Below are positions 22,764 through 33,677 of a DNA stretch of 33,677 bases, in pieces (position 1 is the first letter of the stretch; every line of letters starts with the position of its first letter). A model generated the notes under the pieces. It made no database searches and was not told the DNA's origin. It saw only the letters and a program-made list of their open reading frames with translations. Made by a program: the position numbers and the translations under genes. The stretch comes from an uncultured Lachnospiraceae bacterium (GTDB lineage: Bacteria; Bacillota; Clostridia; Lachnospirales; Lachnospiraceae): assembly GCA_947624815.1 (NCBI GenBank), contig CANQME010000026.1:1-33677 (forward strand), read 5' to 3'.

Positions 22764-24149
22764 ATGCTTGAACAACTGAAAAACCAGTGGGAGGAGATCC
22801 TGCTTCATCTGCGGGAAGAATACGACGTATCGGAACCGTCCTATGATACATGGCTTCTTCCCCTGAAGCCTTATGCTGTCGATAATAACATAGTAAAGAT
22901 CCTTGTACCGGATTCCAGTCCCCATTATGTGTCGATCATTAAGAAACGGTATGAGAAACAGCTTCAGGTGTCCATCGCAGAGGTCACCGGTTTTTCGTGT
23001 ACCATCGAACTGATCACAGACGCGGATATCGCGTCTCCGGATCGGCAGCGCAGCGGCGGAAAGCACCTGATCCAGGCTCCTTTTGCCGACGTGAATCAGT
23101 CCCTCATCCAGGAAGCCAACCTTAATCCACGCTATACCTTCGAAACCTTTGTCGTAGGCCCGAACAACAATCTGGCACATGCGGCTTCTCTTGCCGTGGC
23201 CGAATCTCCGGGCGAGATGTACAATCCTCTGTTCATCTACGGAGGCGTAGGTCTTGGGAAGACGCACCTGATGCACTCCATCGCCCACTTTATATTAAGG
23301 AACAATCCGGGCGCAAGGATCCTCTACGTGACGTCCGAGAAGTTTACCAACGAGCTGATCGACGCCATCCGTAATAAGAACAACATCACCACAACCGAAT
23401 TCAGGGAGAAATACAGGAATATCGACGTGCTGCTCATCGACGATATCCAGTTTATTATAGGAAAGGAGAGCACCCAGGAGGAGTTCTTCCATACCTTTAA
23501 TACACTGTACGAATCGAAAAAGCAGATCATCATATCCTCCGACAAGCCGCCGAAGGATTTCGTTACGCTGGAAGAAAGGCTGCGTTCCCGCTTTGAATGG
23601 GGCCTTACCGTCGACATCCAGCCCCCCAACTATGAGACGCGTATGGCGATCCTCCGCAAGAAGGAGGATATCGAAGGCTATAATATCGATAACGAAGTCA
23701 TCAAATATATCGCGACCAACATCAAATCGAATATCCGCGAGCTAGAAGGCGCCCTGACGAAGATCGTAGCGCTCTCCAAGCTTGAGAAGAACAAGGAGAT
23801 CGACATCGCCCTGGCGGAAGAAGCGTTAAAGGATATCATTTCGCCGGGATCGGAACGAAAGATCACCTCGGAGCTGATCATCCAGGTGGTGGCGGATCAT
23901 TTCGGGATCACAACTCTGGATATCTCTTCCCAGAAGAGGAATAAGGAGATCGCCTATCCGAGACAGATCGCCATGTATCTGTGCCAGGATATGACCGGGG
24001 ATTCTCTCCAGGTGATCGGGCAGTACCTGGGCGGACGCGACCATACCACGATCATTCACGGCAGGGACAAGATCGCCAAGGAGATCCGTACCGACGCGTC
24101 CCTGGCCAATACCATCGACGTGATCAAAAAGAAGATTCGTCCACAATAA
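22764..24149 (+). CDS. dnaA: Chromosomal replication initiator DnaA
   Basis: A 461-residue AAA+ initiator. Domain I (1-90) has the W-x-x-WL pattern (YDTWLLPLKP), a linker follows, and domain III has Walker A GGVGLGKTHL, Walker B VLLIDDIQFI and arginine-rich LRSRFEWGL. Domain IV ends in GGRDHTTIIHGRDKI, the DnaA-box-reading signature. Length and start (TAGGAGAAAG upstream) are standard. DnaA boxes flank the gene on both sides. dnaN follows after 257 bp, as in most Firmicutes. Confidence 0.98.
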   Translation: MLEQLKNQWEEILLHLREEYDVSEPSYDTWLLPLKPYAVDNNIVKILVPDSSPHYVSIIKKRYEKQLQVSIAEVTGFSCTIELITDADIASPDRQRSGGKHLIQAPFADVNQSLIQEANLNPRYTFETFVVGPNNNLAHAASLAVAESPGEMYNPLFIYGGVGLGKTHLMHSIAHFILRNNPGARILYVTSEKFTNELIDAIRNKNNITTTEFREKYRNIDVLLIDDIQFIIGKESTQEEFFHTFNTLYESKKQIIISSDKPPKDFVTLEERLRSRFEWGLTVDIQPPNYETRMAILRKKEDIEGYNIDNEVIKYIATNIKSNIRELEGALTKIVALSKLEKNKEIDIALAEEALKDIISPGSERKITSELIIQVVADHFGITTLDISSQKRNKEIAYPRQIAMYLCQDMTGDSLQVIGQYLGGRDHTTIIHGRDKIAKEIRTDASLANTIDVIKKKIRPQ

Positions 24150-24403
24150 TCTGTGGAATATCAGGGATTTTATGTGGATAAATCTGACAGGAGTAAGGTT
24201 CCTTTTTCGCTCTGTGGACGGTTCTGGATGATTTCCATGATCCAGAGAGGCTTGTCCACAGGGTTTCAGATCCGGTTTCATACGGATTATGAAGGAATCC
24301 GGCAATTTTAAACTTGTCCACAGCCCCTACTAAGGTTTCTTCTAAAAGGTACTTCATTATCTATTTATATATTACGATCAACCAGGAAAGGAAGTTATCA
24401 ACA
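24137..24403. other. oriC, downstream DnaA-box cluster and AT-rich region
   Basis: Boxes in the dnaA-dnaN spacer: TGTGGATAA (24173-24181, perfect), TTGTCCACA (24252-24260 and 24314-24322, one mismatch), TTATCAACA (24395-24403), and weaker CTGTGGAAT (24151-24159), TGTGGACGG (24213-24221) and TCGTCCACA (24137-24145). The most AT-rich stretch is 24352-24378 (ATTATCTATTTATATATTA), next to a box, and is the likely unwinding element. The last box lies between the dnaN ribosome site and its ATG. Confidence 0.85.
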
Positions 24404-24406
24404 GTC

Positions 24407-25525
24407 ATGAAGCTCACATTTCAGAAAGACGATCTTCAGAATGCCATCAATATCGTATTAAAGGCAGTCGCGTCCAAGACGACCATGTCGATCCTGGAGT
24501 GCATCCTGATCACCGCTGAGGACCAGCAGATCAAGCTGACGGCAAACGATATGGAGCTGGGCATTGAGACGAAGGTTGAGGGGACCATCGTAAGCGGGGG
24601 AAAGATCGCCCTGGATGCCAAGCTGTTTTCGGAGATCGTACGGAAGTTCTCCGGCGGCGATTCTCCGATCACCATCGAATCCGACGAGAGTTTTAATACC
24701 GTGATCTCCTGCGACAATTCCGTATTTCATATCCAGGGGCGCGACGGTGAGGAATTCTCGTACCTTCCCTTTATTGAGAAGGATCACTATATCTGCCTGT
24801 CCCAGTTCAGCTTAAGGGAGGTCATCGGCCAGACGATCTTCTCCATATCGCCGAACGACAGCAATAAGATGATGACCGGCGAGCTGTTCCAGGTCCACGC
24901 AGATCTTCTGAAGGTGGTTTCTCTGGACGGACACCGCATGTCGATCCGCAATGTTGCATTAAAAGATACCTACGATGATATAAAAGTCATCGTTCCCGGC
25001 AAGACTCTCAGTGAGATCAGCAAGATCCTGAGCGGGGATAATGAGAAAGAAGTGCTGATCTATTTCAGCAAGAACCATATTCTGTTTGAGTTTGACGATA
25101 CGGTCGTGGTCTCCAGGATCATTGAAGGCGAGTATTTCAGGATCGAGCAGATGCTTTCCAGCGATTATGCGACGAAGGTCACCATCAACCGCAGGGAATT
25201 TCTGGACTGCATCGACCGGGCGAGCATCCTGATCCGCGAGAACGACAAGAAGCCGATCATTCTGAATATTCTGGACAATGTGATGCAGCTGAAGATGAAT
25301 TCCAGCTTCGGAACCATGAACGCGGAGGTTCTGATCCGCAAGACGGGGAAGGATCTGATGATCGGGTTCAATCCGAAGTTTCTGCTGGATGCTCTGCGGA
25401 TCATTGACGACGAGGAAGTGGATCTGTATATGATGAATCCGAAGTCGCCGTGCTTTATCAAGGACGAGAATGAGAATTACATCTATCTGATCCTTCCGGT
25501 GAACTTTAACGCGGCGACCGTCTGA
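24407..25525 (+). CDS. dnaN: DNA polymerase III beta sliding clamp
   Basis: A 372-residue clamp that encircles DNA and tethers polymerase. It starts MKLTFQKDDLQNAI and has three similar domains; the C-terminal one ends with IYLILPVNFNAATV, close to the usual M-P-x-R/L end. VVSLDGHRMSIRN marks the second-domain boundary. ATG 24407 is fixed by the family N-terminus. The AAGGAAG ribosome site is unusually far (about 12 bases), with a DnaA box in between, so DnaA-linked control is imaginable. Confidence 0.97.
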   Translation: MKLTFQKDDLQNAINIVLKAVASKTTMSILECILITAEDQQIKLTANDMELGIETKVEGTIVSGGKIALDAKLFSEIVRKFSGGDSPITIESDESFNTVISCDNSVFHIQGRDGEEFSYLPFIEKDHYICLSQFSLREVIGQTIFSISPNDSNKMMTGELFQVHADLLKVVSLDGHRMSIRNVALKDTYDDIKVIVPGKTLSEISKILSGDNEKEVLIYFSKNHILFEFDDTVVVSRIIEGEYFRIEQMLSSDYATKVTINRREFLDCIDRASILIRENDKKPIILNILDNVMQLKMNSSFGTMNAEVLIRKTGKDLMIGFNPKFLLDALRIIDDEEVDLYMMNPKSPCFIKDENENYIYLILPVNFNAATV

Positions 25526-25599
25526 GGCCGCCTGTGAGGATCCGGAATTTAGACAGAGGGATCCTGTATTCTGCTATGAAGGAAAAGGGAGAATGCATC

Positions 25600-25809
25600 A
25601 TGGAGATCGTGAAGATTCGCGATGAGTATATCAAGCTCGGCCAGGCTCTGAAGCTGGCCGGTCTATCTGAAAGCGGCGTGGACGCCAAGTACGCGATCCA
25701 GGACGGCCTGGTGAAGGTCAACGGACAGACGGAGTACCAGCGGGGCAGAAAGCTGCATCACGGAGATCAGGTAGAGTACGACGGGCAGACCATCCGGATC
25801 GAGGCATGA
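25600..25809 (+). CDS. yaaA: S4-domain RNA-binding protein YaaA
   Basis: A 69-residue S4-domain protein. The core IKLGQALKLAGLSESGVDAK followed by DGLVKVNGQTEYQRGRKL is the S4 fold used to bind structured RNA. It sits between dnaN and recF, the known place of YaaA (also called RlbA) in Firmicutes, and has been linked with ribosome assembly or quality control. ATG 25600 (MEIVKIRDEY) has AAGGGAG 8 bases upstream; a longer frame from 25534 has no ribosome site. Confidence 0.92.
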   Translation: MEIVKIRDEYIKLGQALKLAGLSESGVDAKYAIQDGLVKVNGQTEYQRGRKLHHGDQVEYDGQTIRIEA

Positions 25810-25815
25810 CCTGCC

Positions 25816-26904
25816 ATGATGATCGAATCCATTGAATTAGAGAATTACCGTAATTACAGCCGTTTACATATGGATTTCAGTCCCGGAACGAATATTCTCT
25901 ACGGAGACAACGCGCAGGGGAAGACGAATATCCTGGAAGCCGTATATGTATGCTGTACCGCCCGGTCCCACCGCGGAAGCAGGGACCGGGAGATCATCCG
26001 GTTTGGCGAGGAAGAATCCCATATCAAGCTGAAGGTAAGGAAGAAAGACGTTCCTTACCGGATCGATATGCATCTGAAGAAGAATAAGACAAAGGGCGTC
26101 GCGATCAACGGCGTTCCGATCCGGAAGGCCAGCGAACTGTTTGGCGTTATCAATGTAGTATTCTTTTCACCTGAGGATCTGAATATTATCAAAAATGGTC
26201 CCGCCGAGCGGCGCAGATTCATGGATATGGAGCTGTGCCAGCTGAATAAGCTGTATGTCCATGCCCTGATCCAGTATAACAAGGTTATCGTTCAGAGGAA
26301 CAGGCTCTTGAAGGAACTGTCTTTTCATCCGGATTATGAGAGCACGCTGGACGCATGGGATATGCAGCTGGTTCAGTATGGAAGCAGGGTCATTGAATAC
26401 CGCCGGGAATTTGTAGGGAAGCTGAACGGGATCATTACCGGGATCCACCGGACGCTCTCCGGAGGGAAGGAAGAGCTTACGGTTCTCTATGAACCGAATA
26501 CGGAGATCCGGGATCTGGAGGCGGCGGTCAGAAAGAGCCGCGACACAGATATTAAATTGAAAACGACCACGGTCGGACCCCACAGGGACGACTTAAGCTT
26601 TATTGTAAATGAGATCGATATCCGCAGGTTCGGTTCCCAGGGCCAGCAGAGGACGGCGGCGCTGTCGCTGAAGCTGGCGGAGATCGAGCTTGTGAAATAT
26701 ATTGTAAAGGATTATCCGGTGCTGCTTCTGGACGACGTTCTGTCGGAGCTTGACGGGAACCGGCAGGAGCATCTTCTGGAGGGCATCGATCAGATTCAGA
26801 CGCTGATCACCTGTACGGGACTTGAGGATTTCTTGAGCCGCCGCTTTCGGATCGACAGAATATATCGGATTGTAGAAGGCACAGTTGCCAGCGAAGATGA
26901 ATAG
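25816..26904 (+). CDS. recF: DNA replication and repair protein RecF
   Basis: A 362-residue SMC-like ATPase that helps load RecA at gaps. It starts with IESIELENYRNYS, Walker A is GDNAQGKTNILEA, the signature is FGSQGQQRTAALSLKLAE, and Walker B is VLLLDDVLSELD. Size and start are standard, with tandem ATG codons at 25816 and 25819. It begins 6 bases after yaaA and lies 13 bp before gyrB, so it is part of the dnaN-yaaA-recF-gyrB-gyrA run. Confidence 0.97.
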   Translation: MMIESIELENYRNYSRLHMDFSPGTNILYGDNAQGKTNILEAVYVCCTARSHRGSRDREIIRFGEEESHIKLKVRKKDVPYRIDMHLKKNKTKGVAINGVPIRKASELFGVINVVFFSPEDLNIIKNGPAERRRFMDMELCQLNKLYVHALIQYNKVIVQRNRLLKELSFHPDYESTLDAWDMQLVQYGSRVIEYRREFVGKLNGIITGIHRTLSGGKEELTVLYEPNTEIRDLEAAVRKSRDTDIKLKTTTVGPHRDDLSFIVNEIDIRRFGSQGQQRTAALSLKLAEIELVKYIVKDYPVLLLDDVLSELDGNRQEHLLEGIDQIQTLITCTGLEDFLSRRFRIDRIYRIVEGTVASEDE

Positions 26905-26917
26905 GAGGCTTATTTGA

Positions 26918-28831
<1,914 letters not shown>

Positions 28832-28843
28832 CAGGAGGGCGTT

Positions 28844-31360
28844 ATGGAGCCGAATGTATTTGACAAAATACAGGACATAGACTTAAAAGAAACCATGGAG
28901 AAATCCTACATCGACTACGCCATGAGCGTGATCGCTTCCAGGGCTCTGCCGGATGTCAGGGACGGCCTAAAGCCGGTACAGAGACGCGTGCTCTACTCCA
29001 TGATCGAGCTGAACAACGGTCCGGACAAGCCGCACAGGAAATGCGCCCGTATCGTCGGCGATACCATGGGTAAATATCATCCGCACGGCGACAGCTCCAT
29101 TTACGGAGCTTTGGTCAATATGGCCCAGGAATGGTCGACCCGGTATCCTCTGGTGGACGGTCACGGCAACTTCGGTTCCATCGACGGCGACGGCGCGGCC
29201 GCCATGCGGTATACGGAGGCGCGTCTCAGCCGGATTTCCATGGAGATGCTGGCTGATATCAATAAAGACACCGTGGATTTCGTACCTAATTTCGACGATA
29301 CGGAGAAGGAGCCGTCGATCCTTCCTTCCAGGTATCCGAATCTTCTGTGCAACGGCACGTCCGGTATCGCCGTCGGTATGGCGACCAACATTCCTCCCCA
29401 TAACCTGCGGGAGGTGATCGGCGCCGTGGTGAAGATCATTGACAATGAGGTACAGGAGAACCGGGAGACGACCATCGAAGAGGTCATGGATATCGTGAAA
29501 GGTCCTGATTTCCCGACGGGAGCCACGATCCTCGGCAAATCCGGGATCGAAGAGGCTTACCGTACCGGCCGCGGCAAGATCCGCGTCCGCTGTGTCTCCG
29601 ATATCGAGACGATGGCCAACGGGAAGAGCCGAATCGTCGTCACCGAGATACCTTATCTGGTCAATAAGGCCCGTCTGATCGAGAAGATCGCGGAGCTGGT
29701 GAAGGAAAAGAGAGTCGACGGCATCACGGATCTGCGGGATGAGTCGGACCGGAGCGGAATGAGGATCGTCATCGAGCTGCGCCGGGACGTGAACGCCAAC
29801 GTGGTCATGAACCAGCTTCTGAAGCATACGCAGCTGCAGGATTCCTTCGGCGTGATCATGCTGGCCCTGGTGGATAACCAGCCTAAGGTGCTGAATCTTC
29901 TTCAGATGCTCAATTATTATCTGGATCATCAGAAGGAGGTTGTGACCCGGCGCACGAAATATGATCTGAATAAGGCGGAGGAGCGCGCCCATATCTTAGA
30001 GGGACTGCTGATCGCCCTGGATAATATCGACGAGGTCATAAAAATCGTCCGCGGTTCCCAGACGGTTCAGATCGCCAAGCAGCAGCTGATGGATCAGTTC
30101 GGATTAAGCGACGCCCAGGCCCAGGCGATCGTGGACATGCGTCTGCGAACACTGACCGGTCTGGAACGGGAGAAGCTGGAAGCCGAATATCAGGAGCTCG
30201 AATCGAAGATCGCTGAACTGAAAGCGATCCTTGCGGACGAGAAGGTTCTTCTTGGCGTGATCCGGACGGAGATCCAGACCATCGCCGATAAGTACGGCGA
30301 CGACCGCCGCACCGGAATCGGATTTGATGATTTCGATATGACGGCCGAGGATCTGATCCCCAACGACGAAACCGTGGTCACCATGACTCATTTCGGTTAT
30401 ATCAAGAGAATGCCCAAGGATACGTTCCACAGCCAGAACCGCGGCGGCAAGGGCATCAAGGGGATCCAGACCATCGAAGAGGATTACGTGGAGGATCTGA
30501 TCCTTACGAAGAATCATAATTATATCATGTTCTTTACGAATACCGGCCGGGTCTACCGTCTGAAAGCATACGCGATCCCGGAAGCCGGCCGCACGGCCAG
30601 AGGCACGGCCATCGTGAATCTGCTTCAGCTGATGCCGGGCGAGACAGTCTCCGCCATTGTCTCCATGAAGGACTACGGCGAGGACGATTATCTGTTTATG
30701 GCTACGAAGAGAGGCATGGTGAAGAAAACGCCTCTTAAGGAATACGCCAATGTCCGCAAGACCGGGCTTCAGGCCATCGTCCTGCGGGAGGACGACGAAC
30801 TGATCGAGGTAAAGGTTACGGACAATACGAAGGATATCTTCATGATCTCGAAGAAGGGCCAGTGCATCCGGTTCCATGAGACGGACGCCCGCGTCACGGG
30901 CCGCGTTTCCATGGGCGTAGTCGGAATGCGCTTAAATCCAGGCGACGAAGTGATCGGAATGCAGATGGACAGCCAGGGAGAGACGCTTCTGACCGTATCC
31001 GAGAAGGGAATGGGCAAGCGGACCGCGACCGGCGAGTTTACGGCCCAGTACCGCGGAGGCAAGGGAATCCGCTGCTATAAGATCACGGAGAAGACCGGAG
31101 ATCTGGTAGGCGCGAAGCTGGTGAAGGACGATCATGACATCATGATGATCACCAATGAAGGAATCATTATCCGCATCGGAATCGACGACATTTCCGTGAT
31201 CGGCAGGGATACCTCCGGCGTGAAGCTGATGAACATCGAAAAGGAATCGGATACCAGGATCGTCAGCATAGCGAAGGTGCGGGACGATGAGGAGAAGGGT
31301 CCGGATCCGGATGAAGAGACGGATCTGCTGGATGAGGAATTCGAAGACGAGGAAGAGTAA
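28844..31360 (+). CDS. gyrA: DNA gyrase subunit A
   Basis: An 838-residue subunit that cuts and rejoins DNA. The catalytic tyrosine is Y123 in [11 protein letters not shown]. The fluoroquinolone-determining region is [14 protein letters not shown]84 matches E. coli Ser83, but G88 stands where E. coli has Asp87. The C-terminal beta-pinwheel has the GyrA box QNRGGKG, needed for wrapping. The tail is very acidic (from [14 protein letters not shown] to the end), which is known to modulate supercoiling in other bacteria. AGGAGGG precedes the ATG. A terminator follows at 31374-31400. Confidence 0.98.
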   Translation: MEPNVFDKIQDIDLKETMEKSYIDYAMSVIASRALPDVRDGLKPVQRRVLYSMIELNNGPDKPHRKCARIVGDTMGKYHPHGDSSIYGALVNMAQEWSTRYPLVDGHGNFGSIDGDGAAAMRYTEARLSRISMEMLADINKDTVDFVPNFDDTEKEPSILPSRYPNLLCNGTSGIAVGMATNIPPHNLREVIGAVVKIIDNEVQENRETTIEEVMDIVKGPDFPTGATILGKSGIEEAYRTGRGKIRVRCVSDIETMANGKSRIVVTEIPYLVNKARLIEKIAELVKEKRVDGITDLRDESDRSGMRIVIELRRDVNANVVMNQLLKHTQLQDSFGVIMLALVDNQPKVLNLLQMLNYYLDHQKEVVTRRTKYDLNKAEERAHILEGLLIALDNIDEVIKIVRGSQTVQIAKQQLMDQFGLSDAQAQAIVDMRLRTLTGLEREKLEAEYQELESKIAELKAILADEKVLLGVIRTEIQTIADKYGDDRRTGIGFDDFDMTAEDLIPNDETVVTMTHFGYIKRMPKDTFHSQNRGGKGIKGIQTIEEDYVEDLILTKNHNYIMFFTNTGRVYRLKAYAIPEAGRTARGTAIVNLLQLMPGETVSAIVSMKDYGEDDYLFMATKRGMVKKTPLKEYANVRKTGLQAIVLREDDELIEVKVTDNTKDIFMISKKGQCIRFHETDARVTGRVSMGVVGMRLNPGDEVIGMQMDSQGETLLTVSEKGMGKRTATGEFTAQYRGGKGIRCYKITEKTGDLVGAKLVKDDHDIMMITNEGIIIRIGIDDISVIGRDTSGVKLMNIEKESDTRIVSIAKVRDDEEKGPDPDEETDLLDEEFEDEEE

Positions 31361-31373
31361 CCGGAATCTGAAT

Positions 31374-31400
31374 AATAGCCGCCAGAGGGCGGCTATTTTC
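31374..31400 (+). terminator. Intrinsic terminator after gyrA
   Basis: AATAGCCGCC and GGCGGCTATT pair perfectly around a 4-nt loop (31374-31397), followed by TTC. The T-run is short, so termination may be partial. Confidence 0.7.
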
Positions 31401-31464
31401 AGAAGAACTGCCGCCGGTTTAAGGAATGGCGGCCGAAAGCCGCAGAGATACGGAGGAATACGGA

Positions 31465-32307
31465 TTGAGAACGATACAGACAGAAGAGATCACGGAAAGC
31501 ATCAGGGAGATGTGCATTGAGGCGAATCATTTCCTTTCTCCCGATATGTGCCGCGTTTTTGAAAAAGCGGTATCGGAGGAGCAGTCGCCTCTGGGACGCC
31601 GGATCCTGGGCCAGCTGAAGGAGAATCTTCAGATCGCAGGCGACGACAAAATTCCCATCTGTCAGGATACGGGAATGGCAGTCGTATTCATGAGGATCGG
31701 TCAGGATGTACATATCGAAGGCGGTTCCCTGCGGGAAGCGGTGGACGAAGGCGTGCGCCGGGGCTATGAAGAAGGGTATCTTCGCAAATCCGTGGTCGGG
31801 GATCCGATCGAACGGGTGAATACGAAGGACAATACGCCGGCCGTTCTCCATACGGAGATCGTGGACGGAGAGCGGATCGAGATCACGGTGGCTCCCAAGG
31901 GCTTCGGCAGCGAGAATATGAGCCGGATCTTCATGTTAAAGCCGGCGGATGGCATCGAGGGCGTGAAGGAAGCAATCCTGACGGCCGTCAGGGACGCGGG
32001 ACCCAACGCCTGTCCGCCGATGGTGGTCGGCGTGGGAATCGGAGGCACATTTGAAAAATGTGCGCTGATGGCGAAGCATGCGCTGACCCGCGATCTAAAT
32101 GAAGAATCGCCGGTTCCTTATGTTCAGGATCTGGAAAAAGAGATGCTTCAGAAGATCAACCGTCTCGGAATCGGACCCGGAGGTCTGGGCGGAACCGTAA
32201 CGGCTCTCGCGGTGAATATCGAGACGTATCCGACGCACATTGCGGGGCTTCCGGTAGCGGTGAATATCTGTTGCCATGTGAATCGTCACGCAAGAAGAGT
32301 CCTGTAA
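31465..32307 (+). CDS. Class I fumarate hydratase, alpha subunit
   Basis: A 280-residue oxygen-sensitive 4Fe-4S enzyme subunit that hydrates fumarate to malate with the beta subunit encoded next. Cluster-ligand cysteines are likely those in CQDTGMAVVF, PNACPPMVVG and FEKCALMAKHA. The start is set at TTG 31465 (MRTIQTEEITESI): CGGAGGA lies 7 bases upstream, and the 280-residue length fits the family. An ATG at 31426 has its ribosome site almost touching and would add 13 odd residues. The closely related tartrate dehydratase alpha subunit cannot be fully excluded. It is followed by the beta subunit after 13 bp. Confidence 0.9.
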   Translation: MRTIQTEEITESIREMCIEANHFLSPDMCRVFEKAVSEEQSPLGRRILGQLKENLQIAGDDKIPICQDTGMAVVFMRIGQDVHIEGGSLREAVDEGVRRGYEEGYLRKSVVGDPIERVNTKDNTPAVLHTEIVDGERIEITVAPKGFGSENMSRIFMLKPADGIEGVKEAILTAVRDAGPNACPPMVVGVGIGGTFEKCALMAKHALTRDLNEESPVPYVQDLEKEMLQKINRLGIGPGGLGGTVTALAVNIETYPTHIAGLPVAVNICCHVNRHARRVL

Positions 32308-32320
32308 GGAGGAAATGATC

Positions 32321-32875
32321 ATGACTGAGAAACGAGTATCCGTCCCGGCCGGACGAAGCGAGATGTCCGCTTTGAAAGCGGGCGATTACGTCCTTCTGAC
32401 CGGAACGATCTATACTGCCAGGGACGCCGCGCACAAGAGAATGCAGGAAGCGATGGACGCCGGAGAGAAGCTTCCCTTTGATATCCGGGATCAGGTGATC
32501 TACTATATGGGTCCGTCTCCCGCCAGAGAAGGGCGTCCCATCGGTTCTGCCGGACCGACCACGGCCAGCCGCATGGATAAATACACGCCGGCGCTTCTGG
32601 ACATGGGGCTGGGCGCCATGATCGGCAAAGGAAAGAGAAGTCAGGCCGTGAAGGAGGCCATTGTACGAAACGGCTCCGTCTATTTCGCGGCAGTCGGCGG
32701 CGCGGGCGCGATCCTTTCCAAACGGATCCTCTCCAACGAGGTGATCGCATACGACGATCTGGGAACGGAAGCCATACGGAAGCTTACGGTACAGGATTTC
32801 CCGGTGATCGTGGTGATCGACAGCCAGGGAAACGATCTGTATGAGACCGCAGTAAAGGAATACAAAACGATATGA
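32321..32875 (+). CDS. Class I fumarate hydratase, beta subunit
   Basis: A 184-residue subunit that completes the active site of the class I fumarase. It contains the family blocks RDAAHKRM, YYMGPSPAREG, IGSAGPTTASRMD and GGAGAILSKRI. ATG 32321 is chosen because AGGAGG at 32308-32313 is then 7 bases away; the ATG at 32315 is too close. The split into two subunits is the usual anaerobe arrangement; in enterobacteria they are fused. The stop overlaps the plsC start (ATGA). Substrate could also be tartrate in principle. Confidence 0.9.
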   Translation: MTEKRVSVPAGRSEMSALKAGDYVLLTGTIYTARDAAHKRMQEAMDAGEKLPFDIRDQVIYYMGPSPAREGRPIGSAGPTTASRMDKYTPALLDMGLGAMIGKGKRSQAVKEAIVRNGSVYFAAVGGAGAILSKRILSNEVIAYDDLGTEAIRKLTVQDFPVIVVIDSQGNDLYETAVKEYKTI

Positions 32876-33618
32876 ACAGAATCATACTTATGGTGATCAT
32901 GGACCTTCTGATGGTTCCGTACTGGTTCACCGGACTTGTCCGGCGTGCGAAATATAAGGATCGCTATCCGCTTCAGGAGGGCTATGATTTCATCCGCAAA
33001 ATCGTAACAACGGTCAACCGCAGGGGCCGGGTGAAGCTGACCATAACCGGCGTGGAGAAGCTTCCGCAAAAGGACGGCTTCATCATGTTCCCGAACCATC
33101 AGGGAATGTTCGACGTGCTGGCGATCATCGAAGCCTGCCCGCGTCCGCTGAGCGTGATCGTGAAAAAGGAAGTCCAGAACTGGATCCTGGTCAAGCAGGT
33201 CGTGCAGATCGTAAACGGCATGTATATGGACCGGTCGGATATACGCGCTTCCCTGCAGATCATCAATGAAATGAGCGAGCGGGCGAAGAACGGACAGAAT
33301 TTCATTATCTTCCCCGAAGGAACCCGCAGCCGTGATGAAAATCAGCTTCTGGAATTCAAGGCCGGCAGCTTTAAGAGCGCGGTAAACGCCGGCTGTCCGA
33401 TCGTGCCGGTGGCCCTGATCGACAGCTTCAAGCCCTTCGACCTGCCGTCCATACGCCCGGTTCAGGTCCAGGTCCACATCCTGGATCCCATCTATCCGGA
33501 TCAATATGTTGGGCTTAAAACAAGAGATATCGCACATCTTGTACAGCAGAAAATCCAGGATGAAATAAACAGGAATCTGGCGAAAAATAAAGAGAAAATG
33601 GGTGTCAAGCGAAAATGA
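32872..33618 (+). CDS. plsC: 1-acyl-sn-glycerol-3-phosphate acyltransferase
   Basis: A 248-residue membrane-associated enzyme that adds the second acyl chain to make phosphatidic acid. Motif I is NHQGMFD (HxxxxD with catalytic His), motif II-like GMYMDRS, motif III is FPEGTRS, and motif IV is CPIVPVAL. One N-terminal hydrophobic segment (IILMVIMDLLMVPYWF) anchors it. The C-terminal tail is Lys-rich. It overlaps the fumarase beta gene by 4 bases, so the three genes are one transcript, an odd pairing of central metabolism with lipid synthesis. A terminator follows at 33645. Confidence 0.93.
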   Translation: MNRIILMVIMDLLMVPYWFTGLVRRAKYKDRYPLQEGYDFIRKIVTTVNRRGRVKLTITGVEKLPQKDGFIMFPNHQGMFDVLAIIEACPRPLSVIVKKEVQNWILVKQVVQIVNGMYMDRSDIRASLQIINEMSERAKNGQNFIIFPEGTRSRDENQLLEFKAGSFKSAVNAGCPIVPVALIDSFKPFDLPSIRPVQVQVHILDPIYPDQYVGLKTRDIAHLVQQKIQDEINRNLAKNKEKMGVKRK

Positions 33619-33644
33619 AAATGTCCCGAAAATTTTTAAACATT

Positions 33645-33672
33645 AGCCCTGACTGCTCAGGGCTTTTGTTTG
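33645..33672 (+). terminator. Intrinsic terminator after plsC
   Basis: AGCCCTGA and TCAGGGCT form a perfect 8-bp stem with a 4-nt loop, followed by TTTGTTTG. Confidence 0.8.
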
Positions 33673-33677
33673 TTCCA

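Overview
This window spans the chromosomal replication origin of a Gram-positive anaerobe of the Clostridia, most likely a Lachnospiraceae species. The reasons are the core gene order (gdhA, DUF4446 gene, parB, parA, rsmG, mnmG, mnmE, jag, yidC, yidD, rnpA, rpmH, ECF S-component gene, dnaA, dnaN, yaaA, recF, gyrB, gyrA, two-subunit class I fumarase, plsC), the DUF3881 and DUF4446 proteins, strong AGGAGG-type ribosome sites and moderate GC content. The assignment is inference; no 16S gene is present.

Region 1 (1-4971) is accessory DNA. It holds the tail of an unidentified gene, a small helix-turn-helix gene, and a Bce-type module: response regulator, intramembrane-sensing histidine kinase, ABC ATPase and 653-residue FtsX-like permease. 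A TNACA-N4-TGTAA operator sits between the kinase and ABC genes. This operon runs against the leftward replication fork, unlike every core gene left of the origin.

Region 2 (4924-8120) is a 3.1-kb segment bounded by a 48-bp direct repeat of the 3' part of tRNA-Arg(CCT), from the anticodon loop through CCA. This is the classic footprint of tRNA-targeted integration. The right copy is part of the intact tRNA. The left copy supplies the last codons of the ABC permease on one strand and the stop codon of a truncated AbiEi/DUF6577-like gene on the other. Inside are a hairpin-array transcription unit that could be a small RNA, two paralogous Cys-rich KTR proteins flanking a membrane-anchored XRE regulator, a truncated sigma-70-like gene, oriT-like hairpins, and no integrase.

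Region 3 (8121-21660) is core DNA read leftward away from oriC: DUF3881 gene, gdhA, DUF4446 gene, the parAB segregation operon, rsmG-mnmG-mnmE, then jag-yidC-yidD-rnpA-rpmH. Five parS or parS-like sites lie at 12.1-14.6 kb. Two are perfect and sit inside the parB and rsmG coding sequences. The 1.06-kb parA-rsmG spacer has no convincing gene. It holds two imperfect palindromes (222 and 258 bp) and a roughly 170-bp tandem repeat that carries parS-like sites.

Region 4 (21834-33677) is the origin and the rightward arm. DnaA boxes flank dnaA on both sides, giving a bipartite oriC. dnaN, yaaA, recF, gyrB and gyrA follow on the + strand, then a terminator, then the fumarase subunits and plsC up to a terminator at the window edge. 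Genes diverge from oriC, so replication and transcription are co-directional throughout the core.
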